From the NCBI RefSeq assembly GCF_900091495.1, contig NZ_LT607413.1, forward strand, positions 1,550,001 through 1,614,000: a stretch of DNA of 64,000 nt, in the 5' to 3' direction. The stretch's first letter is position 1, and every line of letters begins with the position of its first letter. This document shows, piece after piece, positions 16,715 through 25,325 of the stretch. The translations under genes and the position numbers were made by a program. This DNA comes from Micromonospora echinospora. GTDB lineage: Bacteria > Actinomycetota > Actinomycetes > Mycobacteriales > Micromonosporaceae. The notes below the pieces were generated by a model. That model was not told the DNA's origin and did not search any database. It worked only from the letters and a program-made list of their open reading frames with translations.

Positions 16715-17058
16715 GGGGTCACGTCCGCGATCGGGTTCCGCTGCTCCCGTAGTCGGGTGGAGGCGATGCGGGCGTTCGCCGCCAGCCGCTCGGCCTCTGC
16801 GGCGAGGGCGTGACGTCCCGGCTCGGTCAGCCGGTAGTACCGGCGTAACCGGCCCTGCCACACCTCTTCCCGGTCCGGCTCCACCAGGCCCTCGCCGACG
16901 AGCCGGTCCAGGGCCCCGTACAGGGAGCCGATCTTCAGCCGCACCCGCCCCTCTGACGCGTCGGCCACGTCGGTGACGATGCCGTAGCCGTGACGCGGTC
17001 CGGCGAGCAGCACGGTGAGGATGAAGAAGGCGGGTTCCGTCATCGCCCGAGAACTCAT
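16711..17058 (-). CDS. PadR-family transcriptional regulator
   Basis: 115 residues. The winged-helix domain is typical: ALL/VLLAGPRHGYGIVTDV, then RVRLKIGSLYGALDRLVGEG, and the wing RRYYRLTEPGR. The start is ATG 17058; a second Met at 17043 is possible. Upstream promoter elements (17065-17094) place the expected transcription start at or within a base of the ATG, so the message is probably leaderless. A perfect palindrome lies between -35 and -10, which predicts autorepression. It is translationally coupled to the membrane protein gene. Confidence 0.93.
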   Translation of the reverse strand: MSSRAMTEPAFFILTVLLAGPRHGYGIVTDVADASEGRVRLKIGSLYGALDRLVGEGLVEPDREEVWQGRLRRYYRLTEPGRHALAAEAERLAANARIASTRLREQRNPIADVTP

Positions 17059-17064
17059 GCGGCC

Positions 17065-17094
17065 AATATAATGTCAGACAGGATATCCTGTGAA
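17065..17094 (-). promoter_or_regulatory. Promoter of the PadR operon
   Basis: On the minus strand a -35-like TTCACA (17089-17094) and a -10-like TATATT (17065-17070) are separated by 18 bp. The -10 ends about 6 nt before the ATG at 17058, consistent with leaderless transcription. The AT-rich patch stands out against the surrounding GC-rich DNA. Confidence 0.65.
17078..17091. promoter_or_regulatory. Perfect 14-bp palindrome, likely PadR operator
   Basis: ACAGGATATCCTGT is fully self-complementary and lies in the spacer between the -35 and -10 of the PadR promoter, where bound repressor would block RNA polymerase. Operator function is inferred from position and symmetry. Confidence 0.7.
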
Positions 17095-17155
17095 GCAGGT
17101 ACGCCGGACTGATCCCACTGGCCCGTCGACACGTCGAGTGGACCGCGTCCACCCG

Positions 17156-17707
17156 TCAACGGCGGTTCAGCTCCGACTCCATCCGCTGGATCAGCGTCTT
17201 GCGGGCCTTGCCGCCGCGCTCGCGCCGCAGCGCCGCCCTGAGCTTGCGTGTGTCGAGGCCCCGCACGAGCTTGGCCGCCTCGGCGACCGGCAGGTCCGTC
17301 AACTGCTCGGGCGCGGTGGCCTCCCGGCGTGCCCGACTGGCCGGTCCCGTGTTGCCCACGTACTGCCGGCCGGTCCTGGACGCCTTCCGCTTCCGGACGT
17401 CGGTCGCGCGCTGTTGCTCCTCGGAGAGCCGCGCCCAGGCCTGTTCGGGCAGGTACCGGCTCGTCTCACCGTTGCGGCGGGCGCGGGTGGAGCCCTCCTT
17501 CGTCTGCCACTTCTCGGCACCCCACCGTTGCAGGGACCGCTGCCGCTGGTCCTTCGGCCCCTCGTAGCCCCCGCCGCGTTTCTCGTACTCCTTGGTGAGC
17601 AGCTGGGACTTGCGGGCCGACCACTGTCCCGGCCTGCCGCCCCGGTCGGAAGCCCTGATCTCCGCCTTGATCTGCTCCCGGAGTTCCGGTTTCGTGTACC
17701 GCGCCAT
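17156..17707 (-). CDS. DUF5872-type basic protein
   Basis: 183 residues, strongly basic, with no signal peptide or membrane segment. The N-terminus (RYTKPELREQIKAEIR, then RPGQWSARKSQLL) and the QRSLQRWGAEKWQT motif match a conserved actinobacterial family I recall as DUF5872. The C-terminal 50 residues form a helical SAP-like or Rho-N-like segment (LDTRKLRAALRRER) that could bind nucleic acid. It is a single gene between the PadR operon and the exported-protein gene. The function is unknown, and the nucleic-acid idea is inference from charge and helices. Confidence 0.75.
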   Translation of the reverse strand: MARYTKPELREQIKAEIRASDRGGRPGQWSARKSQLLTKEYEKRGGGYEGPKDQRQRSLQRWGAEKWQTKEGSTRARRNGETSRYLPEQAWARLSEEQQRATDVRKRKASRTGRQYVGNTGPASRARREATAPEQLTDLPVAEAAKLVRGLDTRKLRAALRRERGGKARKTLIQRMESELNRR

Positions 17708-17846
17708 ACCGTGCCGTTACCCGGTGCCGCCCGTCGTGAACGTCAGGCGGACCGGCCTCCACCGCCGGGGCGCGGAGCACCGCCGGGATCGGGGCGGTCA
17801 CGCCGGTGGGCCGGACCCCTGGTCCGGCCCACCGGCGAACATGTCA

Positions 17847-18545
17847 CTAGCCGAGGTCCGGCAGGTTGGCCTTGCCGTTGTCGACGAAGGCGAAGGTCGT
17901 GCCCGGCCCATCGTCGCCCGCCGGCTCGGCCACCAGGCCGTCGTTGGCGGTGTTCCGCACGTAGACGTCCCCGTCGCCACGGATCGCGTACGTCGGGCGG
18001 CCCTTCTCGTCCGTGTCCTTCATCCGCTCCAGCGTGAAGAGCTGCCCGGCCGCCGAAGTGTCGCAGCCGGCCGCCACGATGGTCTTCGGCTTGGTGCCGT
18101 TGTCCCGCAGACCCATGCAGAAGGGCTCACCCCCGCTGCCGGCCTTCGCCGTCTTGATCTGGTACCGGCCGGCCACCGGGTCGAGGACGAACAGGGTGTA
18201 CTCCGCCTCGCCGTCGGTCAGGTTCAGTCGCCCCTTGGCGTCGACGGCCAGGACCGACTCGAACGAGTCGACCGGCGCGATGACGACCTGGCGTTCCCCC
18301 TGCAGGATGGCGTCGTCGCCACCGCCGCCACCGCCCGACGACGGCGAACCGGTGGGCGCCGACGACGTGGTGGCGGACGGCGTGGCCGATGGTTCGCCGC
18401 TCGGGGGACCCGTCGTGGGGCCGGCCGACGGCGCCGCAGCGGGCTGCCCGTCCGGGTCGGCGGCGCAGGCCTGGGTGAGCAGCAGTCCGGCGCAGAGCAC
18501 GGCAACCGTGCCGGTACGGGTGGAACGGGGGATCGGACGTTGCAT
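17847..18545 (-). CDS. Exported protein with Ser/Thr/Pro linker and beta-rich C-terminal domain (possible lipoprotein)
   Basis: 232 residues. The N-terminus is a signal peptide (basic start, then VAVLCAGLLLTQA) that ends at Cys27 in LTQAC; this is an imperfect lipobox, so lipidation is possible but not certain. Residues 30-85 are a Pro/Ser/Thr/Gly linker typical of surface proteins. Residues 90-232 form a beta-rich domain with two Cys (GGEPFCMGLRDNG, VAAGCDTSAAGQLFTLER) that recalls a ricin-type beta-trefoil, including a Q-x-F/W-like element. The binding partner is unknown. An inverted repeat sits 33 nt upstream of the start. Confidence 0.75.
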   Translation of the reverse strand: MQRPIPRSTRTGTVAVLCAGLLLTQACAADPDGQPAAAPSAGPTTGPPSGEPSATPSATTSSAPTGSPSSGGGGGGDDAILQGERQVVIAPVDSFESVLAVDAKGRLNLTDGEAEYTLFVLDPVAGRYQIKTAKAGSGGEPFCMGLRDNGTKPKTIVAAGCDTSAAGQLFTLERMKDTDEKGRPTYAIRGDGDVYVRNTANDGLVAEPAGDDGPGTTFAFVDNGKANLPDLG

Positions 18546-18577
18546 CTCCGGTGCCTCCTCGATCGGCGGGCCGTCAC

Positions 18578-18599
18578 GTCCGACGGCACATCGTCGGAC
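18578..18599. promoter_or_regulatory. Inverted repeat upstream of the exported-protein gene
   Basis: GTCCGACG and CGTCGGAC separated by 6 nt form a perfect 8-bp dyad, 33 nt upstream of the minus-strand start at 18545. It could be an operator or a leader hairpin; the sequence alone does not decide. Confidence 0.45.
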
Positions 18600-18952
18600 A
18601 TTCCGTATGCTCGTTATCCATCGGTGCCAAACCCGACCGAGGTCATTCCCTCTCGGGTTCCGGCCGCTGTCCGATACCCGTCACCGTCGTCAGCGGTGTT
18701 CCGCGCACGGCGTTCGAACGGCACCGTGACGGCGCGACAAGCAGGACGAATCCGCACCGGTCGACTCGCCGTCCGGGCCGGCATCCCCAGCGGCACACCG
18801 GAAAATCGTGCGTCGACTGTGGACGGCCTTTCGTAACGTCGGGCGCGGCCGAAAGGCCGGAACGAGTCGCCCCGCACGACGACATCCGGGTGTCGTCACC
18901 GGCGCGACGGCTGCCACCGCACCGAACCCCACCGACCAACGAGGAGATTCCC
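18600..18952. other. Intergenic stretch between divergent exported-protein genes
   Basis: 353 nt without a supportable gene. It is less GC-rich than its surroundings and must hold the promoters of both flanking genes, but I found no pair of -35/-10 elements I trust. The only clear element at its right end is the GAGGAG ribosome site at 18941-18946. Confidence 0.6.
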
Positions 18953-19831
18953 ATGCACGCCCGATCCCACCGGGTCCGCGCCGCCGGACGGACCGCCCTG
19001 TCGCTCGCCCTGGTGTCCGCCACGGTGCTGACGACCCAGCTCACGCTGGTCGCGCCGGCCGCCGCCGCACTGCCCGGCCTGACCCGGGTGACCAGCACCG
19101 GCCCGAGCAACAGCGACTGGAAGACCTGGCAGGCGGCCTGCCCCGCCAACACCCTGCTCATCGGCGGCGGCGGTCGGCTCAACGGCGGCGACGGCCAGAT
19201 CGTGATGGACACCATGGTGCCGGTCTTCGGCACGACCGACGTCTACTCGGTGACCGGTCGGGAGGACGACGCCCCCGGCTTCGCCGGCAACTGGTCGATC
19301 ACCGCCACCGCACTGTGCGCACAGCCGCCGGTCGGCTGGGAGCACGCCGAGGCGGCCAGCGTCTGGAACTCGAACAGCAGCAAGACGATCACCGTGGGCT
19401 GCCCGAGCGGCAAGCAGGTGCTCGGCGCCGGGGTGGAGGTCAACGGCGGCCTCGGTCAGGTGGTCGTGGACGACCTGCGTCCGGCCGCCGACCTGAGCAA
19501 CGTCAGCTTCACGGCGATCGAGGACGGCACCGGCCACACCGGCACGTGGCAGCTCCGGGGCGAGGTCATCTGCGTGACGCCGCCGGCCGGCCTGAACCGG
19601 GTCTCCGGTTTCGGGGTGCTCGACTCGACCCCGGTGAAGTCCGTCACGGCGACCTGCCCGTCAGGTCAGCGGGTGCACGGCGTCGGCGGCGAGGTCGACA
19701 GCGGTGCCGGGCAGGTCCGGATGACCGGCGTCGACCTGCTCTCGGACACCCAGGTCCGGGTGACCGCCGCCGAGGACGAGGACGGGTTCGCCGGCAACTG
19801 GGCGCCCCGGGCGTACGCGATCTGCGCCTGA
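18953..19831 (+). CDS. Secreted protein made of three homologous repeats
   Basis: 292 residues from ATG 18953, with GAGGAG 6 nt upstream. A Sec signal peptide (about 1-38, ending PAAAA-LPG) precedes three repeats of about 80-85 residues, each with the pattern CP..........GG.....G.GQ......D....... and a closing Cys (ATALCAQPP, GEVICVTPP, RAYAIC). The repeated motif GFAGNW or GTGHTGTW lies just before the last Cys of each unit, so each repeat is probably a small disulfide-closed beta unit. I do not recognise a catalytic motif. A cell-surface or matrix-binding role is possible. Confidence 0.85.
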   Translation: MHARSHRVRAAGRTALSLALVSATVLTTQLTLVAPAAAALPGLTRVTSTGPSNSDWKTWQAACPANTLLIGGGGRLNGGDGQIVMDTMVPVFGTTDVYSVTGREDDAPGFAGNWSITATALCAQPPVGWEHAEAASVWNSNSSKTITVGCPSGKQVLGAGVEVNGGLGQVVVDDLRPAADLSNVSFTAIEDGTGHTGTWQLRGEVICVTPPAGLNRVSGFGVLDSTPVKSVTATCPSGQRVHGVGGEVDSGAGQVRMTGVDLLSDTQVRVTAAEDEDGFAGNWAPRAYAICA

Positions 19832-19964
19832 TCCCCCGGCCCTCGGCAACGAGGCGAGCGGAGCGCCGCCCGGGCGGAGGGCGGCAGCCTCCACCCGGTG
19901 CCGGCACCGTCCACCGCCGTCCGGCCGCCGACGCGAAGCGCCGCCGGCAGCCGGACGCGTACGG

Positions 19965-22847
19965 TCACTCGTCGAGGTCGTGTTCCTCGCGTACCGCGCT
20001 CGCCTCGTCCGACCGGCCCTGCTCGTCCAACGCCCGGGCCAGCAGCCAGGCCGCCTGCTGCGCCGGCCGCGACCCGGTGGGCAGCCCGCCGAGCACCCGG
20101 CGCAGCAGGTGCTCCGCGTCGGCCGGCCGGTCGAGGCGGAGCAGCAGGTCGCCGGTGAGGACGTCGATCTGGGCCGCCTCGCCGAAGGCCTCGATCGACC
20201 GGAGCCGGTCGGGCACGCCGGTCAACCGCTCCAGCGCCTCGCCCGGCCGGTCGGCGTCGGCCAGCACCCGCGCCCCGGCCTCGGCCGCCAACGCCAGTTC
20301 GTACGTCACCACCGGCTCCTGGTCCGGATCGGCGGCGAGGGTATCCGCGAGCGCGTCCACCGTCTCGACGGTCCGGACCGCCGCCGGGTGGTCGCCGGCC
20401 CAGAGCCGGGCGTACGCCTCGCGGCGGCGGGCCCGGAGTTCGTCGACCCGGTGCCCGGCGAGGCGGTACGCGTGCGCCGCCTCGGCGAACCGCTGTGCGG
20501 CCTGGGCGTCCCGGTCAGCGTCGTAGAGGACGCCGCCGGCCTCCTCCAGCACCTGGGCGCGGTGCGGAAGGTTGTCCGGCCCGTCCAGGTTCTCCGCGAG
20601 CTGGGCCAGCAGCGCCAACGCCGGATCGATCTCGCCGAGTCCCCGGTAGACGTCGGCGAGCAGGTGCCGGCAGCGGTCCGCCTCGGCCTGCGCGCCGAGC
20701 CGGTCGAGTCCGAGCACCGCCTCCTCGGCGACCTCCGCGGCCTCGCCGAGCCGGCCGGCGACCCGGTACGCGTTCGCCAACTCCCAGCGCAGGAAGGCGT
20801 CCCCCTCGACCCCCCGCTCCACGCAGAGCGTCACCGCCTCGGCGAGGTCGTCGACCGCCTCGCCGGCCCGCCCGGCGGCCATCAGGGACCGGGCCCGGGT
20901 CACCCGCGCCGGCACCAGCATCCCGGGCGGGGCCACCGCCAGGGCCTCGTCGCAGGCGGTCACCGCGTCCGTCGGGTCGTCCGCCGTCCGGGCGGACGCC
21001 AGACAGGCCGCCGCCAGCAGCTCCCCGAGGCCCAGCTCGCGACCGAGCCGCCGGGCCACCTCCGCCGCCTCCCGGCACTCCGGTGCCCGCTCCAGCGCGT
21101 CGAGCACCTGGACGCGGTGCAGCGCCACCCGGGCCGCGAGGTATGGGTCGCCGCCCCCGTCCGCCGGCACCCGGTCCAGCGCGGCGAGCGCCTCCGCCCA
21201 GCGCTGCGCGCACATCAGGGCCAGCGCGACCCGGTCGTGCGCGGCGGCACGGAGCCGGTCGTCGCCGAGCCGGTCCAGCGCCTCGGCAGCGGTGCTCGCC
21301 AGCGTCAGCCCCTCCTCGCCGTCCTCGCCGGCCACGGCGAGGAGCACCCCGAGCCGACCGGTCACCACCTGCGCCCGGACCTCGTCGCCCAGGTCCCGGT
21401 ACGCGGCCAGCGCCGCCCGGTTGGCCTCGATCGCGGCCGGGATCTCCGTGTCGTCGCCCAGCTCGGCCGCACGCAGCTCCAGCCGCCGCGCCGCCGTGGC
21501 CGGGGACACCTCCGCCCCGGCGAACCGGTCGTCGTACGCAGCCAGAACGGCCCGGAGGCCGTCCTGGTCGTGTCGTCGCCAGCGCGCCTCGGCGAGGTCG
21601 AGGAGCTGCTCGGGGCCGGCGTCGGCGGAGATCTCGACCGGCGGCCCGGACGGCGGCACGGCGCCGCCTCCCGCGCCGGCGGCCGGGGCAGCTCCGCCCG
21701 GGACGGTGGTGCCGGCGGTCGGGCGGACCGGGCGGCGGCGCAGGCTCGCCGAGAGCGGCAGGTGCTCGCCGGTCGGCCGGGCCGCGAGGCGGTGGGCGAC
21801 CAGTTCGGACTGGTGGGTGGTGCCGTTGCGGGCGTCGAACCGGGCGGCCAGCGCGGTGGCGGTCTCCGCCAGCTCGTCGGCGAGGCGGCCGGCCGGGACG
21901 TCGGCGGTCGGACGGTCGGCGGCGGCCCGCCGGTAGACCGTCAGCTCACCGTCCACCTGCCGCAGCGCGGCGCTCGCGGCGGCGGCGAAGTGCATGGCGG
22001 CGGCCGGCGACGGCGCGCGGTCCAGCCAGTCCAGGTGCCGCTCGACCAGCTCCAAGGCGCCGGCCTCGTTTCCGGTGACCGTGCGGAACTCGACGTGGTC
22101 GCCGATCTCCCACAGGTCGGCGAGGTTCCCGCGCATCCGGCGGTACGCCTCCCGGTGCGCGTTGCGCGCGTCGTCGTGCCGGCCGGTGCGCAGGTACGGC
22201 ACGAGGAGCGTGGTCAAGATCGCCTGCGGCTGCTCGTTGCAGTTGAGCCGCCCGGCGAGCACCGGCTCGGCCAGGGCGACCGCGTCGGCGTACCGGCCGG
22301 TGTCGGCGAGGTAACGCACCTGGGTGGTGGGGTCGCAGCCGGCGCAGTCGGAGAGGTCGTCGCGCGGAGTGGTCTGCCAGAGCCGGTACCAGTGCGCCGC
22401 CGCCTCGGCGTCACCGACGTGGTCGGCCACCATGAACCGGTGCTTGTGGACGGCCTGGAGGCTGTGCCCGCCCGCGCGGTAGCGCCGCTCCATGTCGTCG
22501 AGCACCGCACGGGTGCGGTCCAGCGGCACCTCGGGGAAGTTCAGCAGACCGTTGACCATGTACTTGAAGTGCCAGAGCAGCTGCCGGGCGGCGCGGGCGT
22601 GGTAGGGCTGCGGGTCCCGGTCGAACTCGGCCAGGCACCAGGAGAAGGTCACGAAGGACTTGGCCGGCTCACCACCGTAGATGTAGACGGTGGTGCCCTG
22701 CATGCGGGTGGCGAAGGCCAACTCCCGGTCGTCGGCGGCGTCGACCCGCCGGAGCAACTGCTCCAGGGCGGCGATCTGCCCCGCTCCGTACGGCATGTTG
22801 CTGACCTCGCGGAGCACCCGCCACAGGTCCTCGTCGCTGGTGGACAC
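19965..22847 (-). CDS. Large TPR-repeat protein paired with an HSP90 homologue
   Basis: 960 residues, cytosolic, with many helical-pair repeats of TPR type throughout (for example GRYADAVALAEPVLAG, GRAGEAVDDLAEAVTL, GRLGEAAEVAEEAVLG, LGEIDPALALLAQLAE). An unstructured Pro/Gly-rich break near residues 370-405 separates an N-terminal from a C-terminal solenoid. It has no enzymatic motif. The start ATG 22847 lies 3 nt after the stop of the HSP90 gene, so the two are co-transcribed. TPR proteins are the standard co-chaperones of eukaryotic Hsp90, and co-operonic placement suggests a physical or functional pair here; this is inference. Confidence 0.88.
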   Translation of the reverse strand: MSTSDEDLWRVLREVSNMPYGAGQIAALEQLLRRVDAADDRELAFATRMQGTTVYIYGGEPAKSFVTFSWCLAEFDRDPQPYHARAARQLLWHFKYMVNGLLNFPEVPLDRTRAVLDDMERRYRAGGHSLQAVHKHRFMVADHVGDAEAAAHWYRLWQTTPRDDLSDCAGCDPTTQVRYLADTGRYADAVALAEPVLAGRLNCNEQPQAILTTLLVPYLRTGRHDDARNAHREAYRRMRGNLADLWEIGDHVEFRTVTGNEAGALELVERHLDWLDRAPSPAAAMHFAAAASAALRQVDGELTVYRRAAADRPTADVPAGRLADELAETATALAARFDARNGTTHQSELVAHRLAARPTGEHLPLSASLRRRPVRPTAGTTVPGGAAPAAGAGGGAVPPSGPPVEISADAGPEQLLDLAEARWRRHDQDGLRAVLAAYDDRFAGAEVSPATAARRLELRAAELGDDTEIPAAIEANRAALAAYRDLGDEVRAQVVTGRLGVLLAVAGEDGEEGLTLASTAAEALDRLGDDRLRAAAHDRVALALMCAQRWAEALAALDRVPADGGGDPYLAARVALHRVQVLDALERAPECREAAEVARRLGRELGLGELLAAACLASARTADDPTDAVTACDEALAVAPPGMLVPARVTRARSLMAAGRAGEAVDDLAEAVTLCVERGVEGDAFLRWELANAYRVAGRLGEAAEVAEEAVLGLDRLGAQAEADRCRHLLADVYRGLGEIDPALALLAQLAENLDGPDNLPHRAQVLEEAGGVLYDADRDAQAAQRFAEAAHAYRLAGHRVDELRARRREAYARLWAGDHPAAVRTVETVDALADTLAADPDQEPVVTYELALAAEAGARVLADADRPGEALERLTGVPDRLRSIEAFGEAAQIDVLTGDLLLRLDRPADAEHLLRRVLGGLPTGSRPAQQAAWLLARALDEQGRSDEASAVREEHDLDE

Positions 22848-22850
22848 CGA

Positions 22851-24638
22851 TCACTCCCGTCCGGGTACGGCCCGGCCGAGCAGGCCGAGGAAGGAACTGT
22901 TCAGCAGCGCGGCGTCGGCCGCGCGGATCGGATGGTGGCCGAGCAGCAGCGCCTGACCGTACAGCGCCTCGACGGCGAGCCCGACCAGCTCCGGGTCGGT
23001 CAGCGTGCTGACCCGGCGGACCAGCGGGTTGCGGTGGTTGAGCACCAGTTGCGGGCGGTCCGGCGGGGCGGACGCGGCGAGCGCGTCGAGCACCCCGCCC
23101 CACAGCTCGTCGGCCCGGTCCCGGCTGGCCGTGAGCTGGTCGTGGAACGCCGCCGACCGGCTGACCAGGTAGAGCGCCGGCAGCGACACCGGGTCGTACG
23201 CCCGGAACACCACCTCGCAGCCGGTCCGCTCCAGCGCGCGCTGGGCGGCGACCAGGAACGGCCGCAGGGCCAGCTCGACCTGCGGGTCGAGGCTGTCGAA
23301 GCGGGTGGTCAGATCGCTCGGCTCCAGCCGCTCGATGAGCACCGACCGGTCCACGGTGGGCAGCCGCTCGATCAGCTCGGTGTCGTAGGTGTAGCCGCCG
23401 TTGACCACGGCCAGGTCCTGCGCGGCGGCCACCGCGGCGAGCTGGCGGAACTCGTCCAGGCTGGCGGCGTACCGGACGAGGCCGTGCCGCTGGCGGAACT
23501 CGGCCAGGGTCAGCGTGCCCATGTTGGTGTCCATCGGCCACCACTGGTCGACCAGGCGCAGCATCTCGTCGTCGTGCAGCGCCAGCGCCTTCACCCCCAG
23601 GTGGTGCACCTGGAGGAACTCGGCCAGCCGGCGCGGGGCGTGCTTCGCCAGCCGGACGAGCCACCCGCGCACCTGGTCGCCGAGCGCCTCGCGGGTGGCG
23701 GTCAGCAGGGTGTCCTCGTACAGCGCCTCCCGGCTGGCGGTCGGCCGCAGCTCGCTGGCGTCCACCACGCAGTGGGCGAAGAACGCCCAGTCCGGCAGCA
23801 GGCCGTCGGCGTGCTCGGTGAGCAGCATCCGCTTGAGGTAGACCCGGTGGCCGGTCCGGGCCGCCGGGTTCACCGCGTCGGGCAGGACGAACGCGACACC
23901 GGTCAGCCCCGCCTCCGGCACGGACAGCGGCAGCACGTCGAACGGGTCGACGCCGAGGGTCTGGCGCGCGTACCGGACCAGCGCGGCGCGGTCCACCGGC
24001 TCGCCGGGCGCGGTCGGCCACGGCGGCGGACCGGCGGTGGTCACCACGTCACCGACCCGGACGGTGACCGGCAGCAGCGAGCCGAAGAGCCGGGCCAGGT
24101 CGGTGACGGTCGGGGTGGCGAACCACTGCTCGGCGTCCCGTCGCGGGACCAGCGTGACCGTGGTGCCCGGCTCGCTCCGCCCGGCTCCCGGTGCGGCCGG
24201 CTCCACGGCGTAGCGGCCGTCGGAGTGGCCGGTCCAGCACACCGTCGGCTGGTCGCCGTGCCGGGTGACGACCCGGATCTCGTCGGCCACCAGGAAGCAG
24301 GAGAGCAGCCCGATGCCGAACTGGCCGAGGAACTCGTGCCGGGAGAAGCCCAGCTCGTCCCGCTTGGAGCTGCGGCCGATGGTGGCCAGCAGCTCGTGCA
24401 CCTGCGCCTCGGTGAGCCCGATGCCGGTGTCGTGCACCCGCAGCGTCCCGTCGCCGGTCAGCTCGGGCGGCTCGATCCGGATCAGCGCGGGCGCGTCCGG
24501 CTCGATGGCCCGCCGCGCGGTGATCGCGTCCACCGCGTTCTGCATCAGCTCGCGGACGTACACCCGCGGGCTGCCGTAGAGATGATGACTGAGCAGGTCG
24601 ACCACGCCTCGGAGGTCGACCTGGAAGGTGTGGTCCAC
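22851..24638 (-). CDS. Divergent HSP90 family (HtpG-like) ATPase
   Basis: 595 residues from GTG 24638 (first residues MDHTFQVDLRG). The N-terminal GHKL ATP pocket is intact: ELMQNAVDAI (N-box), HDTGIGLT, GRSSK and GQFGIGLLS. The middle domain has the SREALYEDTLL segment typical of HtpG. The protein is somewhat shorter than Escherichia coli HtpG and the charged linker is absent. The C-terminus ends FLGLLGRAVPGRE, with no MEEVD-like TPR anchor. It is co-transcribed with the large TPR protein gene 3 nt downstream. It probably folds or remodels a limited client set under stress. Confidence 0.92.
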   Translation of the reverse strand: MDHTFQVDLRGVVDLLSHHLYGSPRVYVRELMQNAVDAITARRAIEPDAPALIRIEPPELTGDGTLRVHDTGIGLTEAQVHELLATIGRSSKRDELGFSRHEFLGQFGIGLLSCFLVADEIRVVTRHGDQPTVCWTGHSDGRYAVEPAAPGAGRSEPGTTVTLVPRRDAEQWFATPTVTDLARLFGSLLPVTVRVGDVVTTAGPPPWPTAPGEPVDRAALVRYARQTLGVDPFDVLPLSVPEAGLTGVAFVLPDAVNPAARTGHRVYLKRMLLTEHADGLLPDWAFFAHCVVDASELRPTASREALYEDTLLTATREALGDQVRGWLVRLAKHAPRRLAEFLQVHHLGVKALALHDDEMLRLVDQWWPMDTNMGTLTLAEFRQRHGLVRYAASLDEFRQLAAVAAAQDLAVVNGGYTYDTELIERLPTVDRSVLIERLEPSDLTTRFDSLDPQVELALRPFLVAAQRALERTGCEVVFRAYDPVSLPALYLVSRSAAFHDQLTASRDRADELWGGVLDALAASAPPDRPQLVLNHRNPLVRRVSTLTDPELVGLAVEALYGQALLLGHHPIRAADAALLNSSFLGLLGRAVPGRE

Positions 24639-24760
24639 GCCTGGTTTGCTCCCCGTCCTGAGTCGGCGCCCACCGTACCGGCGCACCCCGACACGCCGCC
24701 TCCCCCTTTCACCCGCCCGCCCGTCGCTCGACCGGACCGGTGTGGCGGCACATCGACTAA

Positions 24761-24780
24761 ATAGATAGATATAGATAGAG
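24761..24780. repeat. AT-rich decamer direct repeat (possible promoter element)
   Basis: ATAGATAGAT followed directly by ATAGATAGAG, preceded by TAA, is the most AT-rich spot in this part of the window. It lies about 50 nt upstream of the small secreted protein gene and 120 nt upstream of the HSP90 gene start. It contains TAGATA -10-like hexamers and could serve either gene. Confidence 0.55.
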
Positions 24781-24829
24781 TGGCGGTCGGCCCACCACGG
24801 GTTCCGACACCTTCCGGGAGAAGGCGGCC

Positions 24830-25231
24830 ATGATCTCACGGCTCACCGGCACCGCGTCGTCCCTCGCCCTGCTCGCCGCGATCGGCCTGTCCGGCGCGGC
24901 ACCGGCGCAGGCCGCGGCGCCCGGCGCCCTCGGGTCGGCGGCGATCACCGTCGACGCGATCGGCGCGTCCAGCAGCCTGCTCCTGCACGTCGGCGGCACC
25001 GTCACGTGCAGCGCCGCCACGGGCACGGCCGAGATCACCGCCATCGGGGGGCAGGTCATGCCCTGGGCCATGGGCTCGGCGTCGGTCACCGTGCCGTGCG
25101 CCGCCGGGCCGGTGCCCTGGGAGGTCACCATCGTCGCGACCTGGACGCTCTTCCACGACGTCACCGTCAACGCCCTGATGGGCGACAGCAACGGCGGCGC
25201 CGCCTCGGTCTCCGTCCTCGGCAGCGCCTGA
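24830..25231 (+). CDS. Small secreted protein of unknown function
   Basis: 133 residues. A Sec signal peptide (MISRLTGTASSLALLAAIG, cleavage near APAQA-AA) leaves a mature part of about 100 residues that is Ala/Ser/Thr/Val-rich and probably all-beta, with two Cys (VTCSAATG, VPCAAGP) that may pair. The start ATG 24830 has GGGAGAAGG 5 nt upstream. It resembles short secreted actinobacterial proteins with an Ig-like or immunity-type beta fold, but I do not recognise a family. It stands alone, divergent from the HSP90 operon and convergent with the amidohydrolase. Confidence 0.8.
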   Translation: MISRLTGTASSLALLAAIGLSGAAPAQAAAPGALGSAAITVDAIGASSSLLLHVGGTVTCSAATGTAEITAIGGQVMPWAMGSASVTVPCAAGPVPWEVTIVATWTLFHDVTVNALMGDSNGGAASVSVLGSA

Positions 25232-25264
25232 CCCGTCCCAGCCGACCGGCGCGCCAAGGCCTCC

Positions 25265-25299
25265 GGACCCTGGCCAGGGGCTTTCGGCCAGAGGACCCG
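25265..25299. terminator. Possible imperfect hairpin between convergent genes
   Basis: CTGGCC and GGCCAG flank an 11-nt loop containing CTTT, with partial pairing outside. It lies between the ends of the small secreted protein gene (+) and the amidohydrolase gene (-). The stem is imperfect, so this is a weak call. Confidence 0.35.
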
Positions 25300-25325
25300 A
25301 CCGGTGGGTGAACGGCCGGGCGGGG

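Noticed and set aside
24783..24829. Extended N-terminus of the HSP90 gene up to 24839
   Set aside because: The added residues are Arg/Gly-rich and overlap the divergent secreted gene; the family N-terminus begins at GTG 24638.
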